From the NCBI GenBank assembly GCA_017427185.1, contig JAFRTJ010000021.1:1-45314 (forward strand): 45,314 nucleotides of DNA, read 5' to 3'. The notes below the pieces were generated by a model, which was not told the origin of the DNA, did no database searches, and was given only the letters and a program-made list of their open reading frames with translations. Shown here piece after piece: positions 17,901 to 27,683 of this stretch; position 1 is the first letter of the stretch; the number at the start of each line of letters is the position of its first letter. Position numbers and translations under genes: made by a program. Source of the stretch: Bacteroidaceae bacterium (GTDB taxonomy: Bacteria; Bacteroidota; Bacteroidia; Bacteroidales; Bacteroidaceae).

Positions 17901-20212
17901 ACAGATTCTCCAATCAGACCCGAATAGGCTGCACCAACGATAGAACAAGTTTCGTCGAGAATAAGGTTCTGAATGGTGCAAGGAGGCTGAACGTAACCAA
18001 AGAGACCAGCACAATTGACATCCAACTCAATATTGAAGTTGCTGATTTTATGGCCTTGGCCATCGAATGTGCCAGCAAAGTTGACGCCGTTGAAACCGAT
18101 GGGTGTCCAATTGGCACTCATCTCAGCCATGTCGATATCTGCTATTAGACGACCCAAAGCATTTGGATTACCAGAATTTACATAGCCAGAGAACCAAGCA
18201 AGTTCCTCGCCATTGCTGATGTTGTAGTAGCCCTCTGCATCAGGCTCCATGAAACCTTCCTGCTGGGAACCGCAGACAGTGCAAATGCCATTCTCGAAGT
18301 GATGGTCAGGAACCTGAGCCTGAATAGAAGGATCATTCGAGAAGCTTCCTGTTTCGCCGATAATTTTGCCGTCGCAACGCAATTCAATATCGGAGTATAC
18401 TTGAGCAGCTTTGCCTTCGTTGTTTGGACGAGCATCGGTACCAATGTTTTGAGTCCAACCGATGACACTCTGGTCACCGTTCATCCTGAAGCAAGCTTCT
18501 CCTGAAGCCATAGCCTCAGCAGCTTCACCCAAAGCAATACCGCCTTCGTTGGTAGCACCAAATGGCTGGTTCTCATCGTAGTAGCAATAGGTAACAGTGA
18601 TGCACTCAGGATGACGGCTGAAGTTGTAGTCGCACATGTTTTCTGTAACTTCGGTAGGCTCTACGATGCATCCCAGTGCATAAGTGCCAGCCTCAGACCA
18701 ACCAACCAAGCCACCGCAATTTGTGGTTCCTGTCGTGGTAGTCATTGAACCGTTGAAGATACAGAAGTTGATGTGACCACCACCATCAGTTACAGCCACG
18801 ATACCACCATGGGTACCATCACCATTGGACAATGTACCAACGATGTTGACAGATGAGGTGCAAGCGATGATATTACCACCACGCAAGTGTGCACAGATAC
18901 CAGCTGCAAACTTGCTGGGAGTGGTAATACTTCCAGCCACCTTCAGGTTCTTGATTGTACCAGACACATTGTTGAACAAAGCAGCATTGTCGCCACTTGT
19001 CTTGTTGATGTCAACAGTGACAGTGTGGAAATTACCATTGAAAGTTCCAGCGTAGTAGTTGCCACCAGTGACCATGTCATTGTAGCTTGTATAGTCGATG
19101 TCGGCTGTCAGTTCAGCATTAATGTTGGTGAAACCTTTGTCGATCATATTGCCAAACCATTTCAGATCCTCTGCTGTTGAGAGTTGGTATACACCATCTA
19201 CAGGTTCAATGTAGGTGGTGTTCAACTTACCACACACCTGACAAATACCAGCCTCATACTGATGACTGGCTGGTCTTCCACCTTCATCGGTGTTGCTGTA
19301 GTTGACAGTTCCCATTGGTCTTCCATCACAACGGACGTCGCCACTGGCAAATACCTGGGCGCTGGTTGCAAAGGGAACAGGAGTGTCATCAGTGCCCAAT
19401 GTCTGATACCAATTGATACTGGTTTGGTCGCCATTCAGGAGGTAGCAACCTGCACCATTAGCCAACTGGGCAGCTGTAATCTGCATGCAGTGACCTGTAT
19501 TGGTGGCTCCATAAGGAGTGACAAAGAGATTGTTGCTGCCATTCATGTTGCTATTGTTGCGGCCAAAGGTGTCTGAACCACTGCTGTTGCTGATTTGGAT
19601 GTCAGCAACGGTCAAGTTGTTGTTGAAGGTTGTGGCACCATCCAACCAACCAACGAGACCACCACAATTAGTGGTTTTCTCACCGATAATCTTCACTGCA
19701 GAGAGGCAGTTCTCAATCTTGGCACCACTGTAGCTCAAAGCTGCGATACCACCATGAGTTCCATCACCTTCGATGGCACTATTGATGGTCACGTAGCTGG
19801 CACAGTTTGTGATGGTGCCGTGATTGTAGACACAGATACCTGCGGCATATTTTTCAGTGATGTCGATGACACCATCGGTAATCAGGTTCTTGATTACACC
19901 TGTCGAGGTAGTAGCCCAAAACAGCGCAGCACCGCTTCCTTCGCGATTGACGCCTAAAGTAACCTTGTGGCCTTGACCGTCGAAGGTACCTGCGTAATCC
20001 GTGGCATCCTTACCGATGGTTACCATGTAGCCGCTGTAGTCGATGTCAGCGGTCAGTACGGCATTTGCATCAATTTCGCCATCTTGTGTAGCCTGAGCAA
20101 AAGCAGCAAGCTCTTCCGCTGTACCAATCTCATAGGTCTTTTGCGCCCATGAGGATGCTCCCTAAAGCAGTGTGACTGCCAAGGTAAACATGGAGAGTAG
20201 TTTTCTTTTCAT
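14909..20212 (-). CDS. Giant GLUG-repeat surface protein with an in-frame TAG in its signal peptide
   Basis: Starting at the ATG at 20212 the frame reads MKRKLLSMFTLAVTLL, then TAG (20162-20164), then GASSWAQKTYEIGTAEELAA and onward without a break to 14909. This is 1767 codons in all, or 1705 from the next ATG at 20026. The split parts together make a perfect signal peptide ending in A-Q. Order: three GLUG-type beta-helix blocks (YAGTFDGQGHKV, AGICVYNHGTITNC, GGLVGW) joined by Cys-pair linkers (ENGICTVCG); an Ala/Glu-rich helical part; a lectin-like module (NPTFVSGFGG, MDMYQTLTDLQNGVYELQI) related to that at 879-4355; a second helical part; a fourth GLUG block; and a tail (VYSIDGRLV...GLKGLYIIGRHKYLIK). 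GLUG proteins of gut Bacteroidales are surface adhesin-like. Unless the TAG is suppressed, translation from 20026 would give a protein without export signal. Confidence 0.75.
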
Positions 20213-20280
20213 AAGCTAAACTTTTGAAATGTTAATAAAATATTTAAATAAAAGAGTCTCTCTCTTGGAAAATTTGGTTT

Positions 20281-20315
20281 CAAAGTTACGAATAAATGCG
20301 GGAACATTCTGTTCC
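20281..20315 (-). promoter_or_regulatory. -7 element and a perfect 15 bp palindrome ahead of the GLUG gene
   Basis: TAACTTTG (20281-20288, minus strand) fits TANNTTTG, 69 bases ahead of the ATG at 20212. Where the -33 box is expected there is no TTTG, but the palindrome GGAACATTCTGTTCC (20301-20315) occupies that place, as an operator for an activator or repressor would. Confidence 0.45.
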
Positions 20316-20363
20316 TTTTGAGTTAAAAAGATTTAAAATCTCGTTAAGGGGGAGCGAAGGAAG

Positions 20364-21266
20364 CTATTCAGAATGAAAAGTGCAGGCATCGATGTTGCGT
20401 TTCAGGGCATTGAATTTAGCTCTTTTTACAGCGGAACCTTTGAAAAGATGTTGGTATTGTTCAAGTGTAAGGTGCTTCCACTTGGAAGGATTCATATCAA
20501 GGAGTTCTTCACTTGGCAGGAAAGCTTCTACTGACGTGGGAGTGGCCTGTTGCAGATGAGGGCAGGCCTTTTGGCATCGGTCACATCCATAAAAGCAATC
20601 TTGCAATTGAAGTTCTTCTGGCAAAGGACCTCGGTGCTCGATAGTAAGATAGCTGAGGCAACGATGTGCATCTATACCTGTTTCGGTAAGAGCTCCCGTG
20701 GGGCAAGCATCGAAGCATCGCCGACATTGCCCGCAGGTGTAGTCAAGTGGCGTGTCGTAGCTGTCTGCTTCAGTAGTCACAAAAAGTTCTCCCAAAAAAA
20801 ATGTGCTGCCATGACGAGGTAAAATCATCAAAGTATTTCGTCCTATCCATCCTAATCCAGCTCGCCATGCCCAATAGCGTTCGAGTATGGGAGCTGTATC
20901 CACAAAACATCGCCCTTCTGCATGGATGCATTGCATGAGTCTTAGTAAGCGTGCTCGCATTACTTCATGATAATCCTGTCCTTGGGCATACATGCTGATT
21001 CCTGGAGCTAGTTTGGGAGGATAGTAATTGAGTGCCACGCTAATGATTGTTTTAACTCCAGGCATGAGTAGTCGAGGATCGAGACGCATTGCGATGTGAT
21101 TTTCCATATAATGCATGTCGGCTTGACATCCCTTTTGAATCCATTGAAGGAAGTGACTGGCATGGGGTTCTTGGACAGGTTCTGCTGGAGCCAATCCACA
21201 AGCAGAAAAGCCAAGGCGAAGGGCCTCGGCTTTTACTGACTGTCTATTCAAAAGTTTGGAATTCAT
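20364..21266 (-). CDS. queG: Epoxyqueuosine reductase QueG
   Basis: 300 residues. QueG reduces epoxyqueuosine to queuosine in the wobble position of tRNAs for Asp, Asn, His and Tyr, using cobalamin and two 4Fe-4S clusters. Both cluster motifs are present: CGQCRRCFDACP and CFYGCDRCQKACP. N-terminal family hallmarks are also clear (GFSACGLAPAE; DTAPILERYWAWRAGLGWIG with NTLMILPRHGS). It is shorter than the E. coli enzyme (about 380) because the C-terminal HEAT-like extension is missing, as usual for Bacteroidales. The start overlaps the end of the deacetylase gene by 23 bases, so the two are translationally linked. Confidence 0.93.
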   Translation of the reverse strand: MNSKLLNRQSVKAEALRLGFSACGLAPAEPVQEPHASHFLQWIQKGCQADMHYMENHIAMRLDPRLLMPGVKTIISVALNYYPPKLAPGISMYAQGQDYHEVMRARLLRLMQCIHAEGRCFVDTAPILERYWAWRAGLGWIGRNTLMILPRHGSTFFLGELFVTTEADSYDTPLDYTCGQCRRCFDACPTGALTETGIDAHRCLSYLTIEHRGPLPEELQLQDCFYGCDRCQKACPHLQQATPTSVEAFLPSEELLDMNPSKWKHLTLEQYQHLFKGSAVKRAKFNALKRNIDACTFHSE

Positions 21267-21861
21267 AACCTTGTTCGCATAACCATTGCATTGCTTTGGG
21301 CAGGGCGCTCTTCAGTTTGTCAATGCTCTTAAGAGAGTCATGAAAAGTGATGATGCTGCCTGGTCGGGTATAACGTATCACATTATTGAGTACATCTTCA
21401 GCCTGAAGGCGTTTGCTGTAGTCACGAGTGACAAGATCCCACATGACGATACGCCATCCCAAATATCGCATGGTACGATATTTTACCAATCCCATCCATC
21501 CGTGGGGTGGTCGGAAAAGGTGGTCGGACCGCAGGATTTCTTCAGCTTGCTTCACATTGGCCAGATATTTCCACGCACTCATGCTGATACCTTTCACATG
21601 ATTATGGGTGTGATTGCCGATGCGATGACCACGATTGCGAACTTCCTTTAGCAAATGAGGATATTTCGCTGCATTATCTCCTACCATGAAAAAGGTTGCC
21701 TTGGCATTGTATCGGTCAAGCACGTCAAGGATAAAAGGCGTTGCCTCAGGGATTGGACCATCATCAAAGGTCAGATATACAACCTTCTTCTGATGGCCCA
21801 TCCTCCATAGTGCATGAGGATACATCCAACGGAGGAACCTGGCAGGTTGCTCGATGATCAT
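21244..21861 (-). CDS. Polysaccharide deacetylase (NodB domain)
   Basis: 205 residues, almost only the NodB domain. The motifs are in place: TFDDGP with the catalytic Asp and metal-binding Asp, HTHNH for metal binding, RPPHG, and a C-terminal ITFHDS. Family members remove acetyl groups from N-acetylglucosamine in peptidoglycan, chitin-like or other polymers; the substrate here is unknown. There is no signal peptide, but the N-terminus (PARFLRWMYPHALWRM) may sit at a membrane. Its ATG overlaps the TGA of the O-mannosyltransferase gene (ATGA), a sign of coupling, so a role in envelope glycan metabolism is plausible. Confidence 0.9.
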   Translation of the reverse strand: MIIEQPARFLRWMYPHALWRMGHQKKVVYLTFDDGPIPEATPFILDVLDRYNAKATFFMVGDNAAKYPHLLKEVRNRGHRIGNHTHNHVKGISMSAWKYLANVKQAEEILRSDHLFRPPHGWMGLVKYRTMRYLGWRIVMWDLVTRDYSKRLQAEDVLNNVIRYTRPGSIITFHDSLKSIDKLKSALPKAMQWLCEQGYEFQTFE

Positions 21862-24800
21862 TCGATGGCAGAGGTATCAAGTTCCTCAAACTCGGGCAAT
21901 AAGTCTTCTTCTGTCCGCTCTTCATTTTCTGGGAGAGGCAAACCAGCAGAGCCATAGAGTCGAGTTTGTACATTTCGGTTGTACAAATCAAGTTTCATTG
22001 CATATTCAACAGCGTAATTGCTCTTGACTTCTTGTAGAAGATCTATGCAGTTGTGGAGTTGGTACATGTAGTACATGATATCATCGTCTTCTTGGATTAG
22101 CATGTTGTTGGGTAGACTGAGATACCATGACATGTAGTCGCAAGCATTTTGCGCGATGGGCTGAAGAATCTTTTCCACTTGTTGTTTGTTGCCAACCTTA
22201 GACCAGACACGAGCCAAGTCCATAGAACCACTGGAATAGTTGTGAGGCACAGTGGTGGCGGGAATCACCTTTTCCACGTATTCCACTGCCTTGGCAGCTT
22301 TTTCCATTTGACCTTCTTCCACTAGACGAGTAGCCAATTGAGAGAACATGCGACGATGAGTCCAGCACATGCGAAGAACAGTTTCATCGAGATAGATGTT
22401 GGGATTTTCGAGACCTCCGAACTTGAACTTGTGCATCAAATTGTCGTACATCTTCTCTGTGTCAATGTTTTTGCCGTTAGCTTTGGTGTTGAAGGGCGTG
22501 ATGCGGTTGACCAAACCTTCAAGCACGAAATTGTCCCCCAAATCACCATAGTTGTCCTTACCTACAGTGATGGCTACGTACATGGGCCGCTCCCAGTTGC
22601 ACTGAGCCAACATTTCCAGCATCATCATTTGGCTCTTGTAGATGGCTCGCTTGCCTTTCAGACTGATATGCATGACATCAGGAATACTGTCACCTGCGAT
22701 CATCATACCGCTGCGGCGAACTGCGTCCTTATCCACAGTTAGCACAAGACTGTCGGTAGGGAAGATTTGCAGATCAGGATTATCATTGAGTATCCACTTG
22801 TCGATGATGTTGCGCAGTTCATAAGGGTTGTCCCCCAAGAGTTGATGCATGGTGATGGGATCATCTTTGTAGTAATTGATAGCCTGTTCCAAAGTACCAG
22901 GACGTACGCTGATTCCCTCACGTGTACCTGCAACATACTGCAGACGGCTCCAATGGATGGGAACAGAAGGACTATCATAAGCAGGACGCTTCATCTGGTC
23001 GATGTACCAGTCTGTCTGCAGGTAAGAGAGATTGCAGACGCGGGCATCAGTGCGGAAACCTTCTGTCTCTTGAGCATACCACAATGGGAAGGTGTCATTA
23101 TCACCATTTGTAAAGATGATGGGATTGCGAGTCTCGTCAAGTGACATCAGATAGTTTTGACCAAAGTCACGGCATGTGTAACGTCCGCTGCGGTCATGGT
23201 CATCCCAGTTTTGAGCTGCCATCTGCAAAGGAACAAGGATAGCTAAGCAACTGATAGCAACACTCAGAACTTCAGTCTTTAGCACTCGACGAATCAATTC
23301 TGCAATGCCTGCTACTCCCATGCCACACCAGATGGCAAATGCATAGAAGGATCCTGCGTACGCATAGTCACGCTCGCGAGGCTGCATAGGTGTCTGGTTG
23401 AGGTAAACAACGATAGCTAGACCCGTCATGAAGAAGAGGAAGAAAACAATCCAGAATTGCTTCTCGCCAGCATTGTTGTTCGTCTCGCTATTACGGAAGA
23501 GCTGCCAGAAGAAGCCGAGTAGACCAAGCAATAAAGGCAGGCAATAATATACATTATGACCTTTGTTGTTTCGTAACTCTGGCGGCAATTTGCTTTGGTC
23601 ACCCAAACGGATGTTATCAAAGAAGGGTATTCCGGAAATCCAGTTTCCATGCTCCCATTCACCATTGCCCTGAATGTCATTCTGGCGTCCTGCGTAGTTC
23701 CACATGAAGTAGCGCCAATACATGAAATTGACTTGGTAGCTGAGGAAGAATCGGATATTCTCAAACATGGTGGGCATTTTGACCGTAATCATCTCTCCAC
23801 AATGATCTGTGGTGATGTTGTGGCCCTTTACACCGCCCATCCAGCTTTCATATGCATTAGCATGAGCCTCGCTATACATGCGAGGGAACAGCATATTTTG
23901 CCCATAAATATAATCCTGGTCATACCGTTGTATTTCGTAACGGTCAGGCTCATCGGCACTTGCTTTCTCCTTGCGTTGATAAACGGGGGCTCCTTTTTTG
24001 CTAACGGGCACACAGTACTGACCCTCTACTTTCAGTTTTACCTTGCTAGTGTAAGCTTGACCATAAAAAAGAGGACGGTCGCCATATTGCTCACGGCTCA
24101 AATAGGTTCCCAAAGTGAAGATGTCCTCAGGGCTGTTCTGGTCCATAGGGGTGTTGGCGGTACTGCGGATGACAATGACGGCATATGAACTATAGCCAAT
24201 CATGATCATCAGCATACAGAGCAGGCTAGTGTTCATCAGGCGTGCAGGAATGAGTTTTCCCTTAGTTGTATCCCAACGAAGCAACATATATAGTAGAGCC
24301 AAAATAATGACGCCAATGACGACACTGCTAATTCCATGTCCATAGAAAGGAATACCCAACATGCCTATGCTTAGCAGATATGAGATATTCATGCGAATAC
24401 GGTTTTTCTCTGTCATCGTCTCGCGGATTGACCACAGAACTATACCGATCAACAGCAAGAGGTAGATGATGAGACCTGTGTTGAAAGGACAATTCAATGT
24501 GTTGACAAAAAACAGTTCAAACCATCCGCCTACCTTCACGATGCCTGGGACAATTCCGTAAAGAACTGCTGCAACCAGCACAAAACTGCCCAGCAAGGCA
24601 ATCAAAGAACCTTTCACGTTCGCATTGGGATACTTGCGATAGTAGTAGATGAGAACGAGGGCGGGCAGGCAAAGAAGGTTAAGCAAATGTACTCCAATGC
24701 TAAGTCCAGTTAAGTATGCAATTAGAATCAACCAGCGATCAGAATGAGGCTCATCAGCATGATCTTCCCATTTCAGCATTAGCCAAAAGACAATAGCAGT

Positions 24801-25259
24801 GAAGAGGCTACTATAGGCGTATACCTCACCTTCGACAGCACTATACCAAAACGTATCGCTGAACGTGTATATTAATGCACCTACCAATGCACTTGCCTCT
24901 ACCGTAACGAGTTGGCTTAATGTCTGCACCTGGTTATTCTCTCCAATCAATCGACGCATTAAATGGCTGATACTCCAGAATAGGAACATAATACAAGCGG
25001 CACTGAAGAGTGCGCTCATCGTGTTGACCATCATAGCCACTTTAGATGGGTCATTGACAAATTGGGTAAAAAGATTAGCTGTTAACATGAAAAAGGGTGC
25101 CCCAGGAGGATGACCCACCTCCAACTTGTAGGCGGTGGTAATAAACTCTGGACAGTCCCAAAAGCTTGCCGAAGGCTCGATCGTGCTACAATACACGAAA
25201 GCTGCTATGGCAAATGTAATCCAACCCATCAGGTTGTCTACGGTTCTAAACTGTTTCAT
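21858..25259 (-). CDS. DUF2723/TMEM260-type membrane glycosyltransferase
   Basis: 1133 residues from the ATG at 25259, chosen because the family N-terminus MKQFRTVDNLMGWITF begins there (15 codons into the open frame). The N-terminal half has about a dozen membrane segments with the family landmarks EPSASFWDCPEFI and KLEVGHPPGAPFF, followed by a large outer part and a helical C-terminus that looks TPR-like. PF11028 includes human TMEM260, a protein O-mannosyltransferase. The Bacteroidetes members are candidates for the enzyme that starts general protein O-glycosylation in the periplasm, but that role is inferred. The conserved Asp-Glu-type motif near the first loop (FWDCPEF) fits a GT-C fold. 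First gene of the unit with the deacetylase and queG. Confidence 0.85.
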   Translation of the reverse strand: MKQFRTVDNLMGWITFAIAAFVYCSTIEPSASFWDCPEFITTAYKLEVGHPPGAPFFMLTANLFTQFVNDPSKVAMMVNTMSALFSAACIMFLFWSISHLMRRLIGENNQVQTLSQLVTVEASALVGALIYTFSDTFWYSAVEGEVYAYSSLFTAIVFWLMLKWEDHADEPHSDRWLILIAYLTGLSIGVHLLNLLCLPALVLIYYYRKYPNANVKGSLIALLGSFVLVAAVLYGIVPGIVKVGGWFELFFVNTLNCPFNTGLIIYLLLLIGIVLWSIRETMTEKNRIRMNISYLLSIGMLGIPFYGHGISSVVIGVIILALLYMLLRWDTTKGKLIPARLMNTSLLCMLMIMIGYSSYAVIVIRSTANTPMDQNSPEDIFTLGTYLSREQYGDRPLFYGQAYTSKVKLKVEGQYCVPVSKKGAPVYQRKEKASADEPDRYEIQRYDQDYIYGQNMLFPRMYSEAHANAYESWMGGVKGHNITTDHCGEMITVKMPTMFENIRFFLSYQVNFMYWRYFMWNYAGRQNDIQGNGEWEHGNWISGIPFFDNIRLGDQSKLPPELRNNKGHNVYYCLPLLLGLLGFFWQLFRNSETNNNAGEKQFWIVFFLFFMTGLAIVVYLNQTPMQPRERDYAYAGSFYAFAIWCGMGVAGIAELIRRVLKTEVLSVAISCLAILVPLQMAAQNWDDHDRSGRYTCRDFGQNYLMSLDETRNPIIFTNGDNDTFPLWYAQETEGFRTDARVCNLSYLQTDWYIDQMKRPAYDSPSVPIHWSRLQYVAGTREGISVRPGTLEQAINYYKDDPITMHQLLGDNPYELRNIIDKWILNDNPDLQIFPTDSLVLTVDKDAVRRSGMMIAGDSIPDVMHISLKGKRAIYKSQMMMLEMLAQCNWERPMYVAITVGKDNYGDLGDNFVLEGLVNRITPFNTKANGKNIDTEKMYDNLMHKFKFGGLENPNIYLDETVLRMCWTHRRMFSQLATRLVEEGQMEKAAKAVEYVEKVIPATTVPHNYSSGSMDLARVWSKVGNKQQVEKILQPIAQNACDYMSWYLSLPNNMLIQEDDDIMYYMYQLHNCIDLLQEVKSNYAVEYAMKLDLYNRNVQTRLYGSAGLPLPENEERTEEDLLPEFEELDTSAIE

Positions 25260-25301
25260 TACTTTATTTTGTTTTTTTGTTGTAATTTTGAAATGATTCT
25301 G

Positions 25302-25309
25302 CAAAAGTA
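25302..25309 (-). promoter_or_regulatory. Candidate -7 element for the O-mannosyltransferase operon
   Basis: TACTTTTG on the minus strand fits TANNTTTG, 42 bases ahead of the ATG at 25259. No -33 TTTG at the usual distance. Confidence 0.4.
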
Positions 25310-25379
25310 CTCAATATTTGTTGAATTCTTTATCTATTATATCTTATTTTTCGTTAATGTACCCTCTGTAACTCTCAAA

Positions 25380-25401
25380 CAGGTTGACCTAGAGCAACCT
25401 G
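25380..25401 (-). terminator. Possible terminator after the membrane-protein gene
   Basis: 7 bp perfect stem CAGGTTG/CAACCTG with an 8-base loop, 24 bases past the stop at 25425. Only a TTTG follows on the minus strand, so it is weak. Confidence 0.35.
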
Positions 25402-25424
25402 GTTGACGAAAAAAGTTGCTGACA

Positions 25425-26387
25425 TCAGAACGTGAATGTTGGCATCCATAGATTCCACACGGCTAGTGCGACAAACAATAGCAGAGTGAAACAAAAGAAT
25501 GTGTTACTGATCCAACTGCTTGTTAGAACAAAATAATGAGCGATAAGTGGACTTCCACTAACGGCCAGCAATGCTATCATTGTCTGAAAATGCTGAGGTT
25601 GTACCAGTAGGAAAATCTGAATTACTATTGTCTGGGTAACATAAATATAGAGTAGCATTCGCTGCTTTATGTTGTCATTATAATAGGTAGTTAGGAAATG
25701 GCACCCACCTATTAGGGTGGTCAATGTAATAACGGTCCACGATGCTATCCAGCATTGCGGAAGATGGAGGTAATTTTCTAAGGAAATGGGGTACCATTCT
25801 GTGATGTTAAGAATGTGATTTATCATTGGATTGATGTCATCGGTCAGAGCACAAAAGGCTGTCCAAAACCAGTAGGGGAGTAAAAGACCTATTATACCAG
25901 CAAAGAAATTTCTCCAACTGATGGCTCGTAACAAAACAATCAGATACCAGTAGTAAAAGACTGCCAATGCAAACATTTGAGGGAAGACTAAACTTCCTAG
26001 GCTTAAAAAAAGAAAACTATGAAAGATCCATCCCACGGATTTTTTTTGTTGGTAGGTCTTGAAAAGAAGGAAATGACTCACAACCAAACAAGAAGCAGCG
26101 ATGGAAGCCTTGCTAATGGGGTGCAGGAAACCAAGTGACGTGAAGAGAACCAACCATACGCAAGAAACCATGCGAGTACGAATTCGGATAAGGAAATTGC
26201 TGTTGTTGGTCTCTAAAATAATGTAGGTACATATGGCACAAAGAACCCATCCTAAAGCATAATCAAGCCTGTATTTTCCAAGTGGCCACCACCATAACAA
26301 GGTAGCTAACACTGCACAGATAGGCAGTGTGAAGATACTCTCGGAAATATGATTCTGAAATCGGTCGTGCCTCACAACATTCAGCAA
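25425..26387 (-). CDS. Polytopic membrane protein of unknown function
   Basis: 320 residues with roughly eight to ten hydrophobic segments (for example LPICAVLATLLWWWPLG, FFAGIIGLLLPYWFW, FCFTLLLFVALAVWNLW). I do not recognise a named family; similar membrane proteins lie beside purD in other Bacteroidales. The frame has no ATG near its start. It opens with TTG immediately after the TAA of purD (TAATTG), with a GTG four codons later as alternative and the first Met only at residue 73. Translational coupling to purD is therefore likely. No motif gives a function. Confidence 0.7.
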   Translation of the reverse strand: MLNVVRHDRFQNHISESIFTLPICAVLATLLWWWPLGKYRLDYALGWVLCAICTYIILETNNSNFLIRIRTRMVSCVWLVLFTSLGFLHPISKASIAASCLVVSHFLLFKTYQQKKSVGWIFHSFLFLSLGSLVFPQMFALAVFYYWYLIVLLRAISWRNFFAGIIGLLLPYWFWTAFCALTDDINPMINHILNITEWYPISLENYLHLPQCWIASWTVITLTTLIGGCHFLTTYYNDNIKQRMLLYIYVTQTIVIQIFLLVQPQHFQTMIALLAVSGSPLIAHYFVLTSSWISNTFFCFTLLLFVALAVWNLWMPTFTF

Positions 26388-27656
26388 TTACAGGTCTGCG
26401 CCAATGTCGCTACGGAAATATTTTTTTTCGAACTGAATTTTCTGTGCTTCTTGAAAGCTCTTCTTTAGAGCCATTTCTTTGGTTGCCCCATAGCTGCTTA
26501 CGGCAATTACACGCCCACCATTGGTTACAACTTGACGATCCTTGATAATCGTTCCAGCATGAAAAACAATACTTCCTTCCACTTGGTCTAAACCCTTGAT
26601 GGGATAGCCCTTCTCGTAGTGTCCAGGATAACCACCACTAACCAACATCACACATACAGCACTACGGTCGTCAATCTCTATTTGGCGTTGTCTTAGTGTT
26701 TGAGTGGCAACTCCTTCAAACAGATCCACCAGGTCACTCTTTATGCGTAACATAACGGATTCCGTTTCAGGATCACCCATGCGTACATTGTACTCGATAA
26801 CTTTGGGATCGCCATTCACATTAATCAGACCAAAGAAGATAAACCCTTTATAATCAATATTCTCTTCGGCTAACCCTTTTATGGTAGGACGGATGATTCG
26901 GTCTTCCACTTTTTGCATCCATTCTTTGGTAGCAAATGGGACGGGACTAACACTGCCCATTCCTCCAGTATTGAGACCTGTGTCGCCCTCTCCAATACGT
27001 TTGTAGTCTTTGGCTTCAGGTAAAATAACGTAGTCTTTCCCATCTGTCAAAACGAAGACGGAGCACTCGATACCACTCAAGAATTCCTCAATGACGACAC
27101 GACTACTGGCATTTCCAAACTTTCCACTCAGCATTTCACGGAGTTCTTTTTTAGCTTCTTCTAAGGAAGGAATAATCAGAACGCCTTTGCCAGCACAAAG
27201 GCCATCTGCCTTGAGCACGTAAGGTGGCTGAAGAGTTTCAAGAAAGCGGAAGCCATCTTCAAGCGTTTGACTGTCAAATGTACGATAGACGGCTGTAGGA
27301 ATACCATGGCGTTGCATAAATCCTTTTGCGAAGTCTTTGCTACCTTCCAGAATAGCCCCTTGTTTGCTAGGGCCAATGACGGGAATGTGGCACAATTCGC
27401 TATCACTCAGGAAATAATCGTAGATGCCTTTTACCAAAGGGTCTTCAGGTCCAACTACCACCATGTTTACTTTGTTTTGTATGCAGAAAACCTTGATGCC
27501 TGGGAAATCATCTGTTTTGAGAGGGACATTTTCACCTAAAGTGGAGGTTCCTGCATTTCCTGGGGCAATATACAATTTATTGATTTTTGGACTTTGGGCA
27601 ATCTTCCATGCTAAAGCATGTTCACGTCCACCGCTACCTAACAATAGTAAATTCAT
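26388..27656 (-). CDS. purD: Phosphoribosylamine-glycine ligase (GAR synthetase)
   Basis: 422 residues, the normal length. PurD joins phosphoribosylamine and glycine with ATP to give GAR, step two of purine synthesis. Seen: N-terminal [15 protein letters not shown], 'YIAPGNAGT', VVGPEDPL, an ATP-grasp core ([28 protein letters not shown]), [12 protein letters not shown], and [12 protein letters not shown] for metal binding. It lies 27 bases after the DPP IV stop and directly precedes the membrane-protein gene, so it appears to be part of the cysE-to-25425 unit. Confidence 0.96.
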   Translation of the reverse strand: MNLLLLGSGGREHALAWKIAQSPKINKLYIAPGNAGTSTLGENVPLKTDDFPGIKVFCIQNKVNMVVVGPEDPLVKGIYDYFLSDSELCHIPVIGPSKQGAILEGSKDFAKGFMQRHGIPTAVYRTFDSQTLEDGFRFLETLQPPYVLKADGLCAGKGVLIIPSLEEAKKELREMLSGKFGNASSRVVIEEFLSGIECSVFVLTDGKDYVILPEAKDYKRIGEGDTGLNTGGMGSVSPVPFATKEWMQKVEDRIIRPTIKGLAEENIDYKGFIFFGLINVNGDPKVIEYNVRMGDPETESVMLRIKSDLVDLFEGVATQTLRQRQIEIDDRSAVCVMLVSGGYPGHYEKGYPIKGLDQVEGSIVFHAGTIIKDRQVVTNGGRVIAVSSYGATKEMALKKSFQEAQKIQFEKKYFRSDIGADL

Positions 27657-27683
27657 CGTTTTCTTGTTATCTTTATGTGTGAT

